From positions 4,154,001 through 4,218,000 of the forward strand of contig NZ_PDBX01000001.1 in the NCBI RefSeq assembly GCF_002564105.1: a stretch of 64,000 nucleotides of DNA, in the 5' to 3' direction. Each line of letters begins with the position of its first letter. Position 1 is the stretch's first letter. Positions 36,919-47,629 of the stretch are shown piece after piece. The stretch comes from Collimonas sp. PA-H2. GTDB taxonomy: Bacteria; Pseudomonadota; Gammaproteobacteria; Burkholderiales; Burkholderiaceae_D. The notes beneath the pieces are model-generated. The model had not been told where the DNA came from. It did no database searches and saw only the letters and a list, made by a program, of their open reading frames with translations. Made by a program: the position numbers and the translations under genes.

Positions 36919-37776
36919 ATGTTTAGAAGCATCATGACCATGATGGCGCTTGCCATTGGTCTGGCCGGTTGCGCCGGTCCGCAATACATTCCATTAAGCC
37001 AGGAAAACGCCAAGAAGATCCAAAGCGTCAACGCCCGTAGCCTGGTGGTTCAGGACGAAGTGATCGCTAGGGCCGACCCTTCGACCGTTTCCGCCGCTCT
37101 CGGCGGAGGATTGATTCCAGCGCTGATCGATGCATCCGTGACAAATGCAAGGCAAACGCGTTTGCAGGCGGCGATGGACGCAATGTACGAATCTCTGGAG
37201 GATTACGATTTTCGTACGATTTATTGGCCGGAGCTGACACGGCAACTGCATGAACAGTATCCGTTCAAAGTGATCAATGTCGTGACGACGGCGCGCGCGA
37301 TGCCAGCCAAAGATGTTCTGCAGCAGGTCCAGAATCTGAAGGATGGCGAAGCCGAACTGTTCATTTCGACCGATTATTATCTGTCGACGGACCTGCGTTC
37401 ATTGAACATCATTACGGCTTCCAGTTTGTGGACCAAGGGTGCGCAGCAGCCGGTCTATAAAAATTTCCTGAAGTATCAGTCGGCCGCGTTGGGAGGCGGC
37501 GGAGAGCAATCCGCGAAAGCCTGGGCTGCCGACGGCGGCAAGCCTTTTTTTGACAAATTGAAAGAGGGCATCGACGAGACGCTGGCCATGCTGTCGATCG
37601 ACGTCAAGGAAAATGCTCCAGCTTCGGCCAAGGCTGACAAGATGGATGTCAAATTCAATTTCGGCGAGAATGCATCGGCCAATCAGAAAACCGTCAAGGG
37701 CACGCTCGTGGACAAGCGAGGCGAACGCGTCATCATTCGCGACGCCGCCGGCAGCCTGTATTCACTTTTGCCTTGA
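36919..37776 (+). CDS. Putative lipoprotein of unknown function
   Basis: A 285-residue lipoprotein: signal ending in IGLAGC (Cys18). I do not recognise the family. The middle has an IYWPELTRQLHEQYPFKVIN segment. The C-terminal part (KGTLVDKRGERVIIRDAAGSLYSL) looks like a small beta-domain. ATG 36919 is supported by AGGGGGAATAC; the upstream frame is AT-rich leader. It is 15 bp before the next gene, so the two are probably one operon ending at the terminator at 38400. Confidence 0.75.
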   Translation: MFRSIMTMMALAIGLAGCAGPQYIPLSQENAKKIQSVNARSLVVQDEVIARADPSTVSAALGGGLIPALIDASVTNARQTRLQAAMDAMYESLEDYDFRTIYWPELTRQLHEQYPFKVINVVTTARAMPAKDVLQQVQNLKDGEAELFISTDYYLSTDLRSLNIITASSLWTKGAQQPVYKNFLKYQSAALGGGGEQSAKAWAADGGKPFFDKLKEGIDETLAMLSIDVKENAPASAKADKMDVKFNFGENASANQKTVKGTLVDKRGERVIIRDAAGSLYSLLP

Positions 37777-37791
37777 TTAGGAGACCACCCG

Positions 37792-38370
37792 ATGAAAAAG
37801 ATCACTTGCATCGCGCTCATGTTCGCCGCCTTGGCGACCCAATCCGCCCTGGCTGCCGAAGGCGAACGGCAGCCTTTGAGCATGAACTATGACTCTGTCG
37901 CTGCCGATGTACGCCCTGTTCCGGTAGCGCATGCCTGCATGCTCAAGGTGCTTCCTGTTGTCGATGAACGTTTGAACAAGGACACCCTGGGAGTCAATCT
38001 CACCAATCCCCTGATCAGCGGCGATGCTGCCGGCTGGGCCACTGCAGGCCTGCAGAATCTGAGCGACTTCGGCTTTCTGATCGAGAAAACCGGCGTCACG
38101 GACGGGCAAGCCCGCATCACGCTGTCGCCGAAGATTATCCGTGCGTATACCTGGCAAGTCGGCTTGAAGCTGTTCGGTACGGTCGTGATTAAAATGGATT
38201 ACACGCGGCCCGACGGCAAGGTTGAAAGCAAGACATACCGTGCATCCGGCGACAAGACCAATATGTGGGGAGCGGATGCCGAATACGTTACTACCCTCAA
38301 CTACGCACTGAACAATTTGTTGAGGAAGGTTGCCGTCGATCTGGATAAGCAATGCGGCCTGACTACTTGA
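37792..38370 (+). CDS. Exported hypothetical protein (weak YajG-like resemblance)
   Basis: A 192-residue protein with a signal peptide ending at QSALA. The sequence KVLPVVDERLNKDTLGVNL followed by LQNLSDFGFLIEKTG and a beta-rich C-terminal half (KIIRAYTWQVGLKLFGTVVIKMDYTR) recalls YajG-type envelope proteins, but the match is weak and there is no lipobox. Two cysteines (Cys49 and Cys187) could pair. It is the second gene of an operon with the lipoprotein gene and ends at a strong terminator now interrupted by an insertion sequence. Confidence 0.7.
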   Translation: MKKITCIALMFAALATQSALAAEGERQPLSMNYDSVAADVRPVPVAHACMLKVLPVVDERLNKDTLGVNLTNPLISGDAAGWATAGLQNLSDFGFLIEKTGVTDGQARITLSPKIIRAYTWQVGLKLFGTVVIKMDYTRPDGKVESKTYRASGDKTNMWGADAEYVTTLNYALNNLLRKVAVDLDKQCGLTT

Positions 38371-38399
38371 TTTGACAGATTTTCATCCGCGTCAAAAAA

Positions 38400-38429
38400 C
38401 CCGTTAACCTGTGTTGACGGGTTTTTTTA
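38400..38429 (+). terminator. Rho-independent terminator, target of the insertion sequence
   Basis: CCCGTTAAC (38400-38408) pairs with GTTGACGGG (38413-38421, one G-U) around CTGT, then seven T residues. The insertion sequence begins right after TTTTTTTA, so the terminator survives and its T-tract is the target duplication. Confidence 0.88.
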
Positions 38430-39741
38430 GGTTCTTCACGGATTATCGGGAAGTAATCTAGAAATGGGAAAGCGGTGAAGTAAGTTTAAACTTGTTGTGC
38501 GACCAACAGTTTCTACCCAACCCCACCGCTTTCAATGACGGATAATAATCTTGACCTCCCATTCTGGGAAGGCTTTCGCGTCTGGAATTTTGACCGACGC
38601 GACGACGGCACTTGGATCAGCCTTGTGCCCACTGACGGCGCGCCAATGATTTGCTCCGGCTGTGAGCAATCTTGTTCCCAAGTTCACGAGACCTCATACG
38701 TGACATGCCGATGCTCGGCGATTCTGTGTGGCTGCAGGTGAATCTTCGGCGGCTGCGCTGCGATTCCTGTGGCACACGCACCGAGCGTGTGAAGTGGCTG
38801 GATCGGCACGCACGCATTACTCAGCGTCTGGCCCAATTCGTTGGTCTATGGTGCGAGAAGCTACCTGCGGCTCACGTCTGCAAGCTGTCCGGGCTGCACT
38901 GGGAAACGGTGCGCAAGATCGACCGACAACGCCTGGAGGGTAAATTGGCTGAGCTGCCTGACGCCCAGCCAACCAGGCTAGTGATGGATGAATTCGCGCT
39001 GTTCAAAGGACATCGCTATGCCACGGTTGTCCTCGATGCCGACACGCGCCGCGTTCTCTGGGTTGGCGAGGGTCGTAGCAGAGAGGCAATTCGCGTGTTC
39101 TGTGAATGGCTAGGGCCGGCGCGTTGCGCCGATATAAAGGCAGTGGCCATGGACATGAATACGGCTTTCGACCTCGAAGTCCAGCTGCATTGCCCGCAAG
39201 CCAGAGTGGTCTACGACCTGTTTCATGTGATTGCCAAATACGGTCGGGAGGTGATCGACAGGGTGCGCGTGGACGAGGCCAATCGCCTTAAAGGCGATCT
39301 CCCTATGAGGCGTGTCGTCAAGCGCGCCCGATGGCTGTTGTTGCGCAATCGCAGCAACGTGCCGTCCGAGCAGCAGCCGAAATTGGACGAACTGCTAGCT
39401 GCAAACAAAGCATTGATGACGGTCTACATTATGAAGGCCAGTCTGAAGGAACTATGGCAGGCCACTAGCGCTTGGCATTGGCGCAACGCCTGGCGCGCCT
39501 GGCTAAAGATGGCCCATGACAGTAGCATCGAGCCGCTACAGAAATTTGCCAAAAAGCTCAAAATCTACTGGCGTGGAATCCTAGCCAGGGTACGCTGGCC
39601 GATGCACACAGGGCAGCTCGAAGGAATTAACAATCGCATCAAAGTGATGAAGCGCATGGCATACGGATACCGGGATAGCGCCTTCTTCTTCCTGAAGATT
39701 AAAGCCGCCTATCCCGGTAATCCGTGAAGAACCTTTTTTTA
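38422..39741 (+). mobile_element. ISL3-family insertion sequence with 8-bp target duplication
   Basis: The element proper spans 38430-39733 (1304 bp). Its ends are GGTTCTTCACGGATTATCGG (38430 onward) and the inverted counterpart GGTTCTTCACGGATTACCGG (39733 backward), one mismatch in 22 bp. TTTTTTTA flanks both sides (38422-38429 and 39734-39741), an 8-bp duplication as expected for ISL3. The single transposase is ISL3-type but is split by a frameshift. The intact ends and duplication point to a fairly recent insertion. Confidence 0.93.
38535..39727 (+). pseudogene. ISL3-family transposase, frameshifted
   Basis: The N-terminal part (38535 to about 38700) reads MTDNNLDLPFWEGFRVWNFD with the start of the zf-ISL3 zinc finger (CSGCEQSCSQVHETS). 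The rest continues in another frame from about 38695 to 39727: RCDSCGTRTERVKW (second zinc pair), then the DDE domain with VMDEFALFKGHRYATVVLD, AVAMDMNTAFDLEV and a C-terminal HTGQLEGINNRIKVMKR carrying the catalytic Glu. The two halves overlap at HETS/IRDMP, consistent with a loss of one base. I see no A-rich slippery heptamer there, so programmed frameshifting seems unlikely. Confidence 0.85.
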
Positions 39742-39793
39742 TGCATGGGATCTCAGGGAAGTCCGGGCTGGACCTGTCTTTGCTGCAATGTCG

Positions 39794-41288
<1,495 letters not shown>

Positions 41289-41289
<1 letters not shown>

Positions 41290-42197
41290 TAGATGCGTCC
41301 TCCAGCTTGCGGCTTGCGCTGGGAAAAAGCACGGATCCGGCGCGGATTCCAGATGCCTTTCGGCAGATACAGGATCACCAGCACCAGGATCAGGCCGTTG
41401 ACCACCGAACGATAGCTGTTGAAGTCGCGCAGCGCTTCCGGCAGCAGGGTCAGCAGCATGCCGCCCAGGGTCGGGCCGACCAGGCTGCCGGTGCCGCCGA
41501 ACACCGCCATCGTCAGGATCTCGACGGCGTTTTCGAAAGCGTAGTTGCCGGGCCCGATGGTGAAGGTGTAGTGGGCATTGAGACCGCCGGCGACACCGGC
41601 GATGGCGGCGCCGACGACGAACGCCAGCAGCTTGTAACCGGCGACATTGACGCCCATCAGGCGCGCCGCCACTTCGTCTTCCTTGATGGCTTCGAAGGCG
41701 CGGCCGATTTTGGAGCGGCGCATGCGCGCCAGGATGTAGAGCGTCAACGCCAGCAGCAGCACGATATGCCACCACTCGGTCTTCAAAGGGATGCCGTTGA
41801 GGCCGAGCGGGCCGCCGGTGATGTCCATGTTGAGCACCACTACCCGCACCACCTCGCCAAAGCCGAGGGTGGCCATCGCCAGGTAGACGCCGGACAGGCG
41901 CAGGGTGGGGATGCCGATGATCAGCGCCACCAGCGCCGGCAGTGCGCCGCCGGCCGCCAGCGCCACCGGGAACGGCAAGCCGGTCTGCATGCTGATCAGC
42001 GCTGCGGCATAGGCGCCGATGCCCATGAAGGCGGCATTCGCCAGCGACAGCAAGCCGCACGAGAGGGTGACGTAGATCGACAGCGCCAGCATGGCGTTGA
42101 CGCCGAGGCTGAAAATCACGGTGTTATAGGTCGACCAGAAACCGTCCCACCAGTCCATGAAGCCGGCCGCGCCGATGGTTGTAAGCAGTTCGGTCAT
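41289..42197 (-). CDS. livM: Branched-chain amino acid ABC transporter permease LivM
   Basis: A 302-residue permease. The first membrane segments read NAMLALSIYVTLSCGLLSLANAAFMGIGAY and the family loop is GRAFEAIKEDEVAARLMGVNVAGYKLLAF. Shorter than E. coli LivM (about 425) but normal for this family. It starts one base after the livH stop region and overlaps livG by one base. It forms the channel with LivH. Confidence 0.93.
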
Positions 42198-42198
42198 G

Positions 42199-43080
42199 TC
42201 AGGCCTTCCTTTCCAGCACTTTGCCGAACATCCCGGAAGGCTTGACCAGCAAGATCAGGAACAGCAGGCCGAAGCCGACGGCGTCGCGGAAATCGCTGGA
42301 GATATAGGCTACGGTCAGCACTTCGGCAAAACCGAGGAACAGGCCGGCGATCATGGCGCCGCGGATGTCGCCCATGCCGCCCAGGATGATCACGGCGATA
42401 CCCTTGTGCAGCATCGGCTGGCCCATGAATGGCGTGATGGCGTTGAAGGAAAGGCCGACCAGCACGCCGGCCGCGCCGCCGAGGGCGGCAGCTGCGAACG
42501 AGGTCAGGTAGAACAGGCCTTCGACATTGATGCCGAGCAGGTAGGCCGCTTTCGGCGATTCGGCGATGGCGCGCAGGGCGCGGCCCAGCTGGGTGCGGCG
42601 CATGACCGCCAGCAGCACCAGCATCAGGAGGAAGGAAATCACGACGATGCCGATCTGCACCGCAGTGACATGCAGATTGCCCCAGTTGTAGCTTTCTTCT
42701 GGAATGGTGCCGACCGGGAAACGCTTGTTTTCAGCGCCGAACAAACCTTGCGCCAGACTGGTCAGGATGGTGGCGACACCGATAGTCGCGATCATCGGCG
42801 CCAGGTGCGGCGCGTTGCGCGCGCGCAGCGGCCGCAGCACCAGATAGTCGACTGCCAGGCCGAGCAGTCCGGAGGCCAGCATCGCGGCCAGCATCGCCAG
42901 CCATAGCGGCAATGCGAAATGTTCAATCAGCAGCAGGGCGGCGTAGCTGCCCAGCATGAAGATGGCGCCGTGCGAAAGATTGATCACGCCCAGCACGCCG
43001 AAAACCAGCGTGAAGCCCAGCGCAAACAGCGCATAGACGCTGCCCAGCGAGAGGGCGTTGATGAGTTGTTGTTCAAGCAT
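42199..43080 (-). CDS. livH: Branched-chain amino acid ABC transporter permease LivH
   Basis: A 293-residue permease: LFALGFTLVFGVLGVINLSHGAIFMLGSY is the family start, and the loop GRALRAIAESPKAAYLLGINVEGLF is the coupling helix region. ATG 43080 is preferred because MLEQQLINALSLGSVYAL is the standard LivH beginning. It is the first permease gene after the REP-like palindromes that separate it from the binding-protein gene. Confidence 0.94.
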   Translation of the reverse strand: MLEQQLINALSLGSVYALFALGFTLVFGVLGVINLSHGAIFMLGSYAALLLIEHFALPLWLAMLAAMLASGLLGLAVDYLVLRPLRARNAPHLAPMIATIGVATILTSLAQGLFGAENKRFPVGTIPEESYNWGNLHVTAVQIGIVVISFLLMLVLLAVMRRTQLGRALRAIAESPKAAYLLGINVEGLFYLTSFAAAALGGAAGVLVGLSFNAITPFMGQPMLHKGIAVIILGGMGDIRGAMIAGLFLGFAEVLTVAYISSDFRDAVGFGLLFLILLVKPSGMFGKVLERKA

Positions 43081-43112
43081 GAGGGTTTTTCTAAAAATCA
43101 GCCACAAAATCA

Positions 43113-43178
43113 GTTAAGTGGGGTCAGAGTTTTTTTACGACAGTTTTATCGTCGTAAATTACTCTGACCCCACTTAAC
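43113..43178. repeat. REP-like palindrome, GGGGTCAGAGT type
   Basis: GTTAAGTGGGGTCAGAGT (43113-43130) is perfectly inverted at 43161-43178, and inside it TTTACGAC pairs with GTCGTAAA. The arrangement and the GGGGTCAGAGT core resemble repetitive extragenic palindromes associated with REP-associated tyrosine transposases. It lies 33 bp upstream of the livH start. Confidence 0.8.
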
Positions 43179-43232
43179 GGGCTACGGAGTACAGTTCTCC
43201 GTGGTTGGTGCAGTATTCTTTCTCCGGGCGCC

Positions 43233-43295
43233 GTCAATAGGGGACAGAGTAGTTCGTCGCGCTGCGGCGACTCACAAACTCTGTCCCCTATTGAC
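43233..43295. repeat. REP-like palindrome, GGGGACAGAGT type
   Basis: GTCAATAGGGGACAGAGT (43233-43250) is perfectly inverted at 43278-43295. An inner stem TCGTCGC/GCGGCGA adds pairing. It begins 4 bp after the stop codon of the livJ-type gene. It differs from the neighbouring palindrome at the outer arms but shares the GGGGWCAGAGT core. Confidence 0.8.
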
Positions 43296-43299
43296 TACG

Positions 43300-44457
43300 T
43301 TATTTCAACAAGATGAACTTACCACCCTTGGCAATATTCACAATCGCTTCCTGCTGCGCATCGTAGCCGACTTCCTTGCCGGTGACGGCCGGGGCTTTGC
43401 GGAAGGCGAACTTGCCGGTGGCGCCTTCAATCGTCACCGCAGGCAAGGCTTGCTGCAGGGCGATGCGGTCCTTGTCGATGGCGCCGCTCAGCTTGATCTT
43501 CTTCAGCGCATCGGCCACCACGTGCAGAGCATCGTAAGCTTGCGCCGCGAACTGGTCCGGATCGCTGCCGAACTTGGCCTTGTAGGCGGCCATGAATGCC
43601 TTGTTGGCCGGCGTCAGGTTTTCCGAAGACCATGGGCTGCCCATGATGGTGTCGTCGCCGGCTCCCTTGGCGATGTCGAACAGCTTCGGCGAGTTGAGGC
43701 CGTTGCCGCCGATGAAGGGCTGCTTCATGCCCAGCGCGCGGGTTTGCAGGATGATGTTGGCGGCTTCTTCGGTCAGGCAGGAGCAGACGATGGCGTCCGG
43801 ATTGGAAGCTTTGATCTTGGTCAGCTGCGCCTTGAAGTCGACGTCGCCCTTGGCATAGGCTTCGGTGGTGGTGACCGGAATCTTCTGGTCGGCCAGGGTG
43901 CCCTTGAAGACGTCGTAGCCGCTCTTGGTGAAAGCATCGTCGTTGCCATAGATGATGGCGACTTTCTTGATGCCGAAATGCTTGACTGCGGCACGGGTGG
44001 TGACCGGCAGGACGTCGGCTTCCATGACTGAATTACGGAAGGTGAACGGACCCATGGCGGTGATGCCGTCGGCGGTGTTGCTGGTGCCGAAGGCGACGAC
44101 CTTGGCGGCATTGGCGATCGGGTCGGCGGCGAAAGCCGAGTTGGACAGGGTCGGGCCGAACACCAGCAGCGCCTTGTCCTTGAAAATCAGTTTCTTGAAG
44201 ACGTTGATGGCTTCTTCTTTCTTGCCCTGTTCGTCTTCGATGATCAGTTGCAGCTTGTTGCCGTTGACGCCGCCGGCAGCGTTGACTTCGTCGGCGGCCA
44301 GCGTAAAGCCGTTCTTGATGGCGACGCCGTATTTGGCGGCGGGGCCGGTCAGGGCAGCGGCCAGGCCAAGCTTGACGTCGGCGGCGTGGGCGGCGCTGCT
44401 CAGGCCGGCGGCCAGCATCAGCAATGGCAGCGATTTCAATATGGTTTTGAATTGCAT
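43300..44457 (-). CDS. livJ: Branched-chain amino acid ABC transporter substrate-binding protein
   Basis: A 385-residue periplasmic binding protein (Leu/Ile/Val family). Signal peptide ends at SSAAHA. DVKLGLAAALTGPAAKYGVAIKNG is the family start, and AFAADPIANAAKVVAFGTSNTADGI covers the ligand region. GGAGGACATCTA precedes the ATG. It is the first gene of the liv cluster, 220 bp upstream of livH, with two palindromes between. The ligand could be a branched-chain amino acid or another amino acid. Confidence 0.92.
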   Translation of the reverse strand: MQFKTILKSLPLLMLAAGLSSAAHAADVKLGLAAALTGPAAKYGVAIKNGFTLAADEVNAAGGVNGNKLQLIIEDEQGKKEEAINVFKKLIFKDKALLVFGPTLSNSAFAADPIANAAKVVAFGTSNTADGITAMGPFTFRNSVMEADVLPVTTRAAVKHFGIKKVAIIYGNDDAFTKSGYDVFKGTLADQKIPVTTTEAYAKGDVDFKAQLTKIKASNPDAIVCSCLTEEAANIILQTRALGMKQPFIGGNGLNSPKLFDIAKGAGDDTIMGSPWSSENLTPANKAFMAAYKAKFGSDPDQFAAQAYDALHVVADALKKIKLSGAIDKDRIALQQALPAVTIEGATGKFAFRKAPAVTGKEVGYDAQQEAIVNIAKGGKFILLK

Positions 44458-44815
44458 TAGATGTCCTCCAATAGACCGTTTTTCTTAGCGATACGAGCGC
44501 ACGGCGCAATGGCGCTGTGCAGCACGAAATCGGCAGCGTTTTTATTTCGGCGCGCGCAAAGGCACACCGAAGGTGAGCAAAGTATAAGGGATTTTCGGTC
44601 AGAAATTCCTGGCACACAAACTACTCACGAGCCAGGTAAAAAACGGGTGTTTTACGCGGGGGATGCGGCGACTTTTGGTCGGCTTTGGAGAGGTATTGCG
44701 TGTTTTTCGGCAATTATACCCGGCGTTTCTCAATTCTGCTGACGCCGCTCATGCCAAATCGGCATGGCGGGAAGCATTGCGCTTCCCGCCATATTCATCG
44801 GTCCTGCCGCTTGAA
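44458..44815 (-). other. Intergenic region between argH and livJ
   Basis: 358 bp. It should hold the promoter of the liv operon, but I cannot fix a -35/-10 pair; TATACT on the minus strand near 44600 is a candidate -10. Near the argH end is a strong hairpin (44764-44792). No reading frame here looks coding. Confidence 0.35.
44764..44792 (-). terminator. 12-bp perfect stem-loop after argH
   Basis: ATGGCGGGAAGC (44764-44775) pairs perfectly with GCTTCCCGCCAT (44781-44792) around ATTGC. It starts 24 bp past the argH stop. There is no long T-run on the minus strand, so it is a terminator with modest support. Confidence 0.6.
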
Positions 44816-46210
44816 TCAGCCTAACTGCTGGCGCAAATGCTGGATCGCCAGGCGCACCTGGCGCGGCGCGGTGCCGCCTATATGGTCGCGCGCGGCGACC
44901 GAACCTTCCAGCGTCAGCACCTGGAAAATGTCGTCTTCGATCAAAGGCGAGAAAGCGCGCAGCTGTTCCAGCGACAGATCGCTCAGGTCGCAGCCCTGGT
45001 CGACGCAGCTGCGCACGGCATGCGCCACGGCTTCGTGGGCGTCGCGGAAAGGCAGGCCCTTCTTGACCAGGTAGTCGGCCAGGTCGGTGGCGGTGGCGTA
45101 GCCTTGCAGGGCGGCGGCGCGCATCGCTTCCGGCTTGACCGTGATGCCGCGCGCCATGTCGGCGAAGATGCGCAGCGTATCGGTGATCGTGTCGACGGTG
45201 TCGAACAGCGGTTCCTTGTCTTCCTGGTTATCCTTGTTGTAGGCCAGCGGCTGGCCCTTCATCAGGGTCAGCAAGGCAATCAGATGGCCGTTGACTCTGC
45301 CGGTCTTGCCGCGCGCCAGTTCCGGCACGTCGGGATTTTTCTTTTGCGGCATGATCGAGGAGCCGGTGCAGAAGCGGTCAGCGATATCGATGAAGCCGAT
45401 GCGCGGGCTCATCCAGATCACCAGTTCTTCCGACATGCGCGAGACGTGGGTCATCACCAGCGCCGCTGCGGCGCAGAATTCGATGGCGAAGTCGCGGTCC
45501 GAGACGGCATCCAGCGAATTGCGGCAGACGTCGTCGAAACCCAGTGTTTTCGCTACGCGTTCACGATCGATAGGGAAAGTGGTGCCGGCCAGGGCGGCGG
45601 CGCCCAGCGGCAGGCGGTTGACGCGCTTGCGGCAATCCTGCATGCGCTCGGCGTCGCGGCCGAACATTTCGACGTAGGCCAGCACGTGATGGCCGAAAGT
45701 GATCGGTTGCGCCACCTGCATATGGGTGAAGCCGGGCAGGATGGTGTCGGCGTGCTGTTCCGCCAAGTCCAGCAGCGCCAGGCGCAGTTCGCGCAGCAGG
45801 CCGCTGATGTCGTCGATGGCGCCGCGCAGGTAGAGGCGGATGTCGGTGGCGACCTGGTCGTTGCGCGAACGGCCGGTATGCAAGCGTTTGCCGGCATCGC
45901 CGACCAGTTCGGTCAGGCGCTTCTCGATGTTGAGATGGACGTCTTCCAGGTCCAGCAGCCATTCGAACTTGCCGCTCGCGATTTCGCCCTGGATCTGGGT
46001 CATGCCTTTCTGGATCGAGGCGTAATCGTCGGCGCTGATGATCTTTTGATATGCCAGCATCTCGGCATGTGCCAGCGAGCCCTGGATATCGACCTCGGCC
46101 AGGCGCTTGTCGAAAAATACCGACGCCGTGTAACGTTTGACCAGATCAGAGACCGGTTCGGAGAAACGAGCCGACCAAGCTTCGCCTTTTTTGGAGAGTT
46201 GTGCTGTCAT
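44816..46210 (-). CDS. argH: Argininosuccinate lyase
   Basis: A 464-residue fumarase/aspartase-superfamily enzyme. The signature [20 protein letters not shown] is intact, as are [16 protein letters not shown] and [18 protein letters not shown]. It cleaves argininosuccinate to arginine and fumarate, the last step of arginine synthesis. ATG 46210 is the standard family start ([19 protein letters not shown]); 19 upstream residues were rejected. It is divergent from the algZ-like gene. Confidence 0.96.
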   Translation of the reverse strand: MTAQLSKKGEAWSARFSEPVSDLVKRYTASVFFDKRLAEVDIQGSLAHAEMLAYQKIISADDYASIQKGMTQIQGEIASGKFEWLLDLEDVHLNIEKRLTELVGDAGKRLHTGRSRNDQVATDIRLYLRGAIDDISGLLRELRLALLDLAEQHADTILPGFTHMQVAQPITFGHHVLAYVEMFGRDAERMQDCRKRVNRLPLGAAALAGTTFPIDRERVAKTLGFDDVCRNSLDAVSDRDFAIEFCAAAALVMTHVSRMSEELVIWMSPRIGFIDIADRFCTGSSIMPQKKNPDVPELARGKTGRVNGHLIALLTLMKGQPLAYNKDNQEDKEPLFDTVDTITDTLRIFADMARGITVKPEAMRAAALQGYATATDLADYLVKKGLPFRDAHEAVAHAVRSCVDQGCDLSDLSLEQLRAFSPLIEDDIFQVLTLEGSVAARDHIGGTAPRQVRLAIQHLRQQLG

Positions 46211-46407
46211 AATTGAGGTTTGAATCGCGCGTGAGAGTAAGAAGTGAAGTAAGCAGTGAGCAGGCAAGGAATTATGCGATTATAAATCACTACCCTCGCA
46301 CTGCCCCCGAAAACCGGCTGCGCCTGCTTGATACAGGCATTTTACCCTGCGATATAGGCCTCATAACCAAGCTATGATTGTTTTTATGTTAACCGATACC
46401 AGCGCCT

Positions 46408-47511
46408 ATGCTTTCTGATCAGACCGTCGATAGTTCGCTGGCGCAGCAACCCGGCGCACTGGTGATTCCCGACGGCTGCAACCTGGGCGTGGTGTTTCGC
46501 GCGCTGATCGCGGTGAACCTGGCCGTCATGGCGGCGGTCCTGCTGCGCAGCGACGGACTGATTGCGGCGATCAACAGTTTTGTCGAATCGGCAATGCTGG
46601 TCGAGCCGGCCTGTTTCCTGTCGCTGTCGGTATTGTGTGGTTTGCATCGGATTGCCCACCATTTTTCTTTTGTAGTGCAGCGGATCTTGTGCGCGCTGGC
46701 GCCGGCGCTGGTGACGATGGCGGTGATCTGGCTGCTGTCGGGCTTCGACTGGTTCCTGAACGGTTTTTCCCATCTCAACGCCGCCGGCGGCGTCTTGCGC
46801 GCGGCGCTGGTGGCGGCCTTGTTCGGCATCGGCCTGCAGCATTATTTCGAATTGCGTGCGCGCGCCTTTTCACCGGTGCTGGTGGAGGCACGCCTGCAAG
46901 CCTTGCAGGCGCGGATCCGGCCGCATTTCCTGTTCAACAGCCTCAACGCGGTGTTGTCGCTGATCCGCAGCGAGCCGCGCCGGGCCGAGGCGGCGCTGGA
47001 AGACCTGGCCGACCTGATCCGCGTGCTGATGCGCGACGGCCGCGCCATGACCACGCTGGAAAAGGAAATCCGCCTGTGCCGCCAATATCTGTCGATAGAA
47101 AAAATACGCCTGGGCGATCGCCTGCGGGTGCAATGGGAACGCGAAGGCATCAGCGACGAGGTGGTGTACCGGGCGCAGATCCCGACTCTGCTGTTGCAGC
47201 CGCTGATAGAAAATGCGGTCCATTACGGCGTCGAGCCGAGCACCGAACCGGCCCTGATCCACATCAAGCTCAGCCATTCGCTGGAGCGGATCGAGATCGT
47301 CATCACCAATCCCTACAATCCGTATAGCGGCAAGGGCGTCGCCGCGCTGCCGGAGGGTAACCAGATGGCGCTGGAAAATATCCGCGAGCGGCTGGCGCTG
47401 CTGTACGACGTCGAGGCGCAGCTGACCACCAGCACCACGCTGGGGCAGTTTCAGGTGCGCGCCAGCTTCCCGTATGTGAAAGCGGCTCTGGCCAAAGCGC
47501 CCACGGGCTGA
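46408..47511 (+). CDS. Sensor histidine kinase, AlgZ/LytS type
   Basis: A 367-residue membrane histidine kinase. Four hydrophobic segments lie in residues 25-145. The His_kinase domain has His173 in RIRPHFLFNSLNAVLSLI, followed by QYLSIEKIRLGDRL and the ATP-binding PTLLLQPLIENAVHYGV. It would phosphorylate the LytTR regulator encoded 118 bp downstream. The argH-algZ-algR order is usual in betaproteobacteria. The signal is unknown. Confidence 0.9.
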   Translation: MLSDQTVDSSLAQQPGALVIPDGCNLGVVFRALIAVNLAVMAAVLLRSDGLIAAINSFVESAMLVEPACFLSLSVLCGLHRIAHHFSFVVQRILCALAPALVTMAVIWLLSGFDWFLNGFSHLNAAGGVLRAALVAALFGIGLQHYFELRARAFSPVLVEARLQALQARIRPHFLFNSLNAVLSLIRSEPRRAEAALEDLADLIRVLMRDGRAMTTLEKEIRLCRQYLSIEKIRLGDRLRVQWEREGISDEVVYRAQIPTLLLQPLIENAVHYGVEPSTEPALIHIKLSHSLERIEIVITNPYNPYSGKGVAALPEGNQMALENIRERLALLYDVEAQLTTSTTLGQFQVRASFPYVKAALAKAPTG

Positions 47512-47523
47512 GAAAAATCCACA

Positions 47524-47576
47524 TCCACGAAAGACACGGACAAAAATTTTTTCGTGGCTTTCGTGTTTTTCGTGGA
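47524..47576. repeat. Imperfect palindrome with CACGAAA repeats
   Basis: TCCACGAAAGACACGGAC (from 47524) is imperfectly inverted as CGTGTTTTTCGTGGA (ending 47576), with an A/T-rich centre. It sits between the kinase and regulator genes. The motif resembles a TCCACGAAAnACACGAA repeat found dispersed in many proteobacterial genomes. Confidence 0.6.
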
Positions 47577-47629
47577 CAATGTTTTCTTGTGAAAACATCT
47601 GCCCCATCCGTTAATCATAATAATCCGTC

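Noticed and set aside
38690..38715. Programmed -1 frameshift in the ISL3 transposase
   Set aside because: No slippery heptamer or following pseudoknot is obvious, so a plain one-base deletion is the simpler reading.
41307..42906. Long plus-strand frames over livM and livH
   Set aside because: Shadows of the livM and livH permease genes, rich in Gln, His and Arg.
44837..46216. 459-codon frame opposite argH
   Set aside because: It is antisense to an intact argH with the full signature. No family features appear in the opposite frame.
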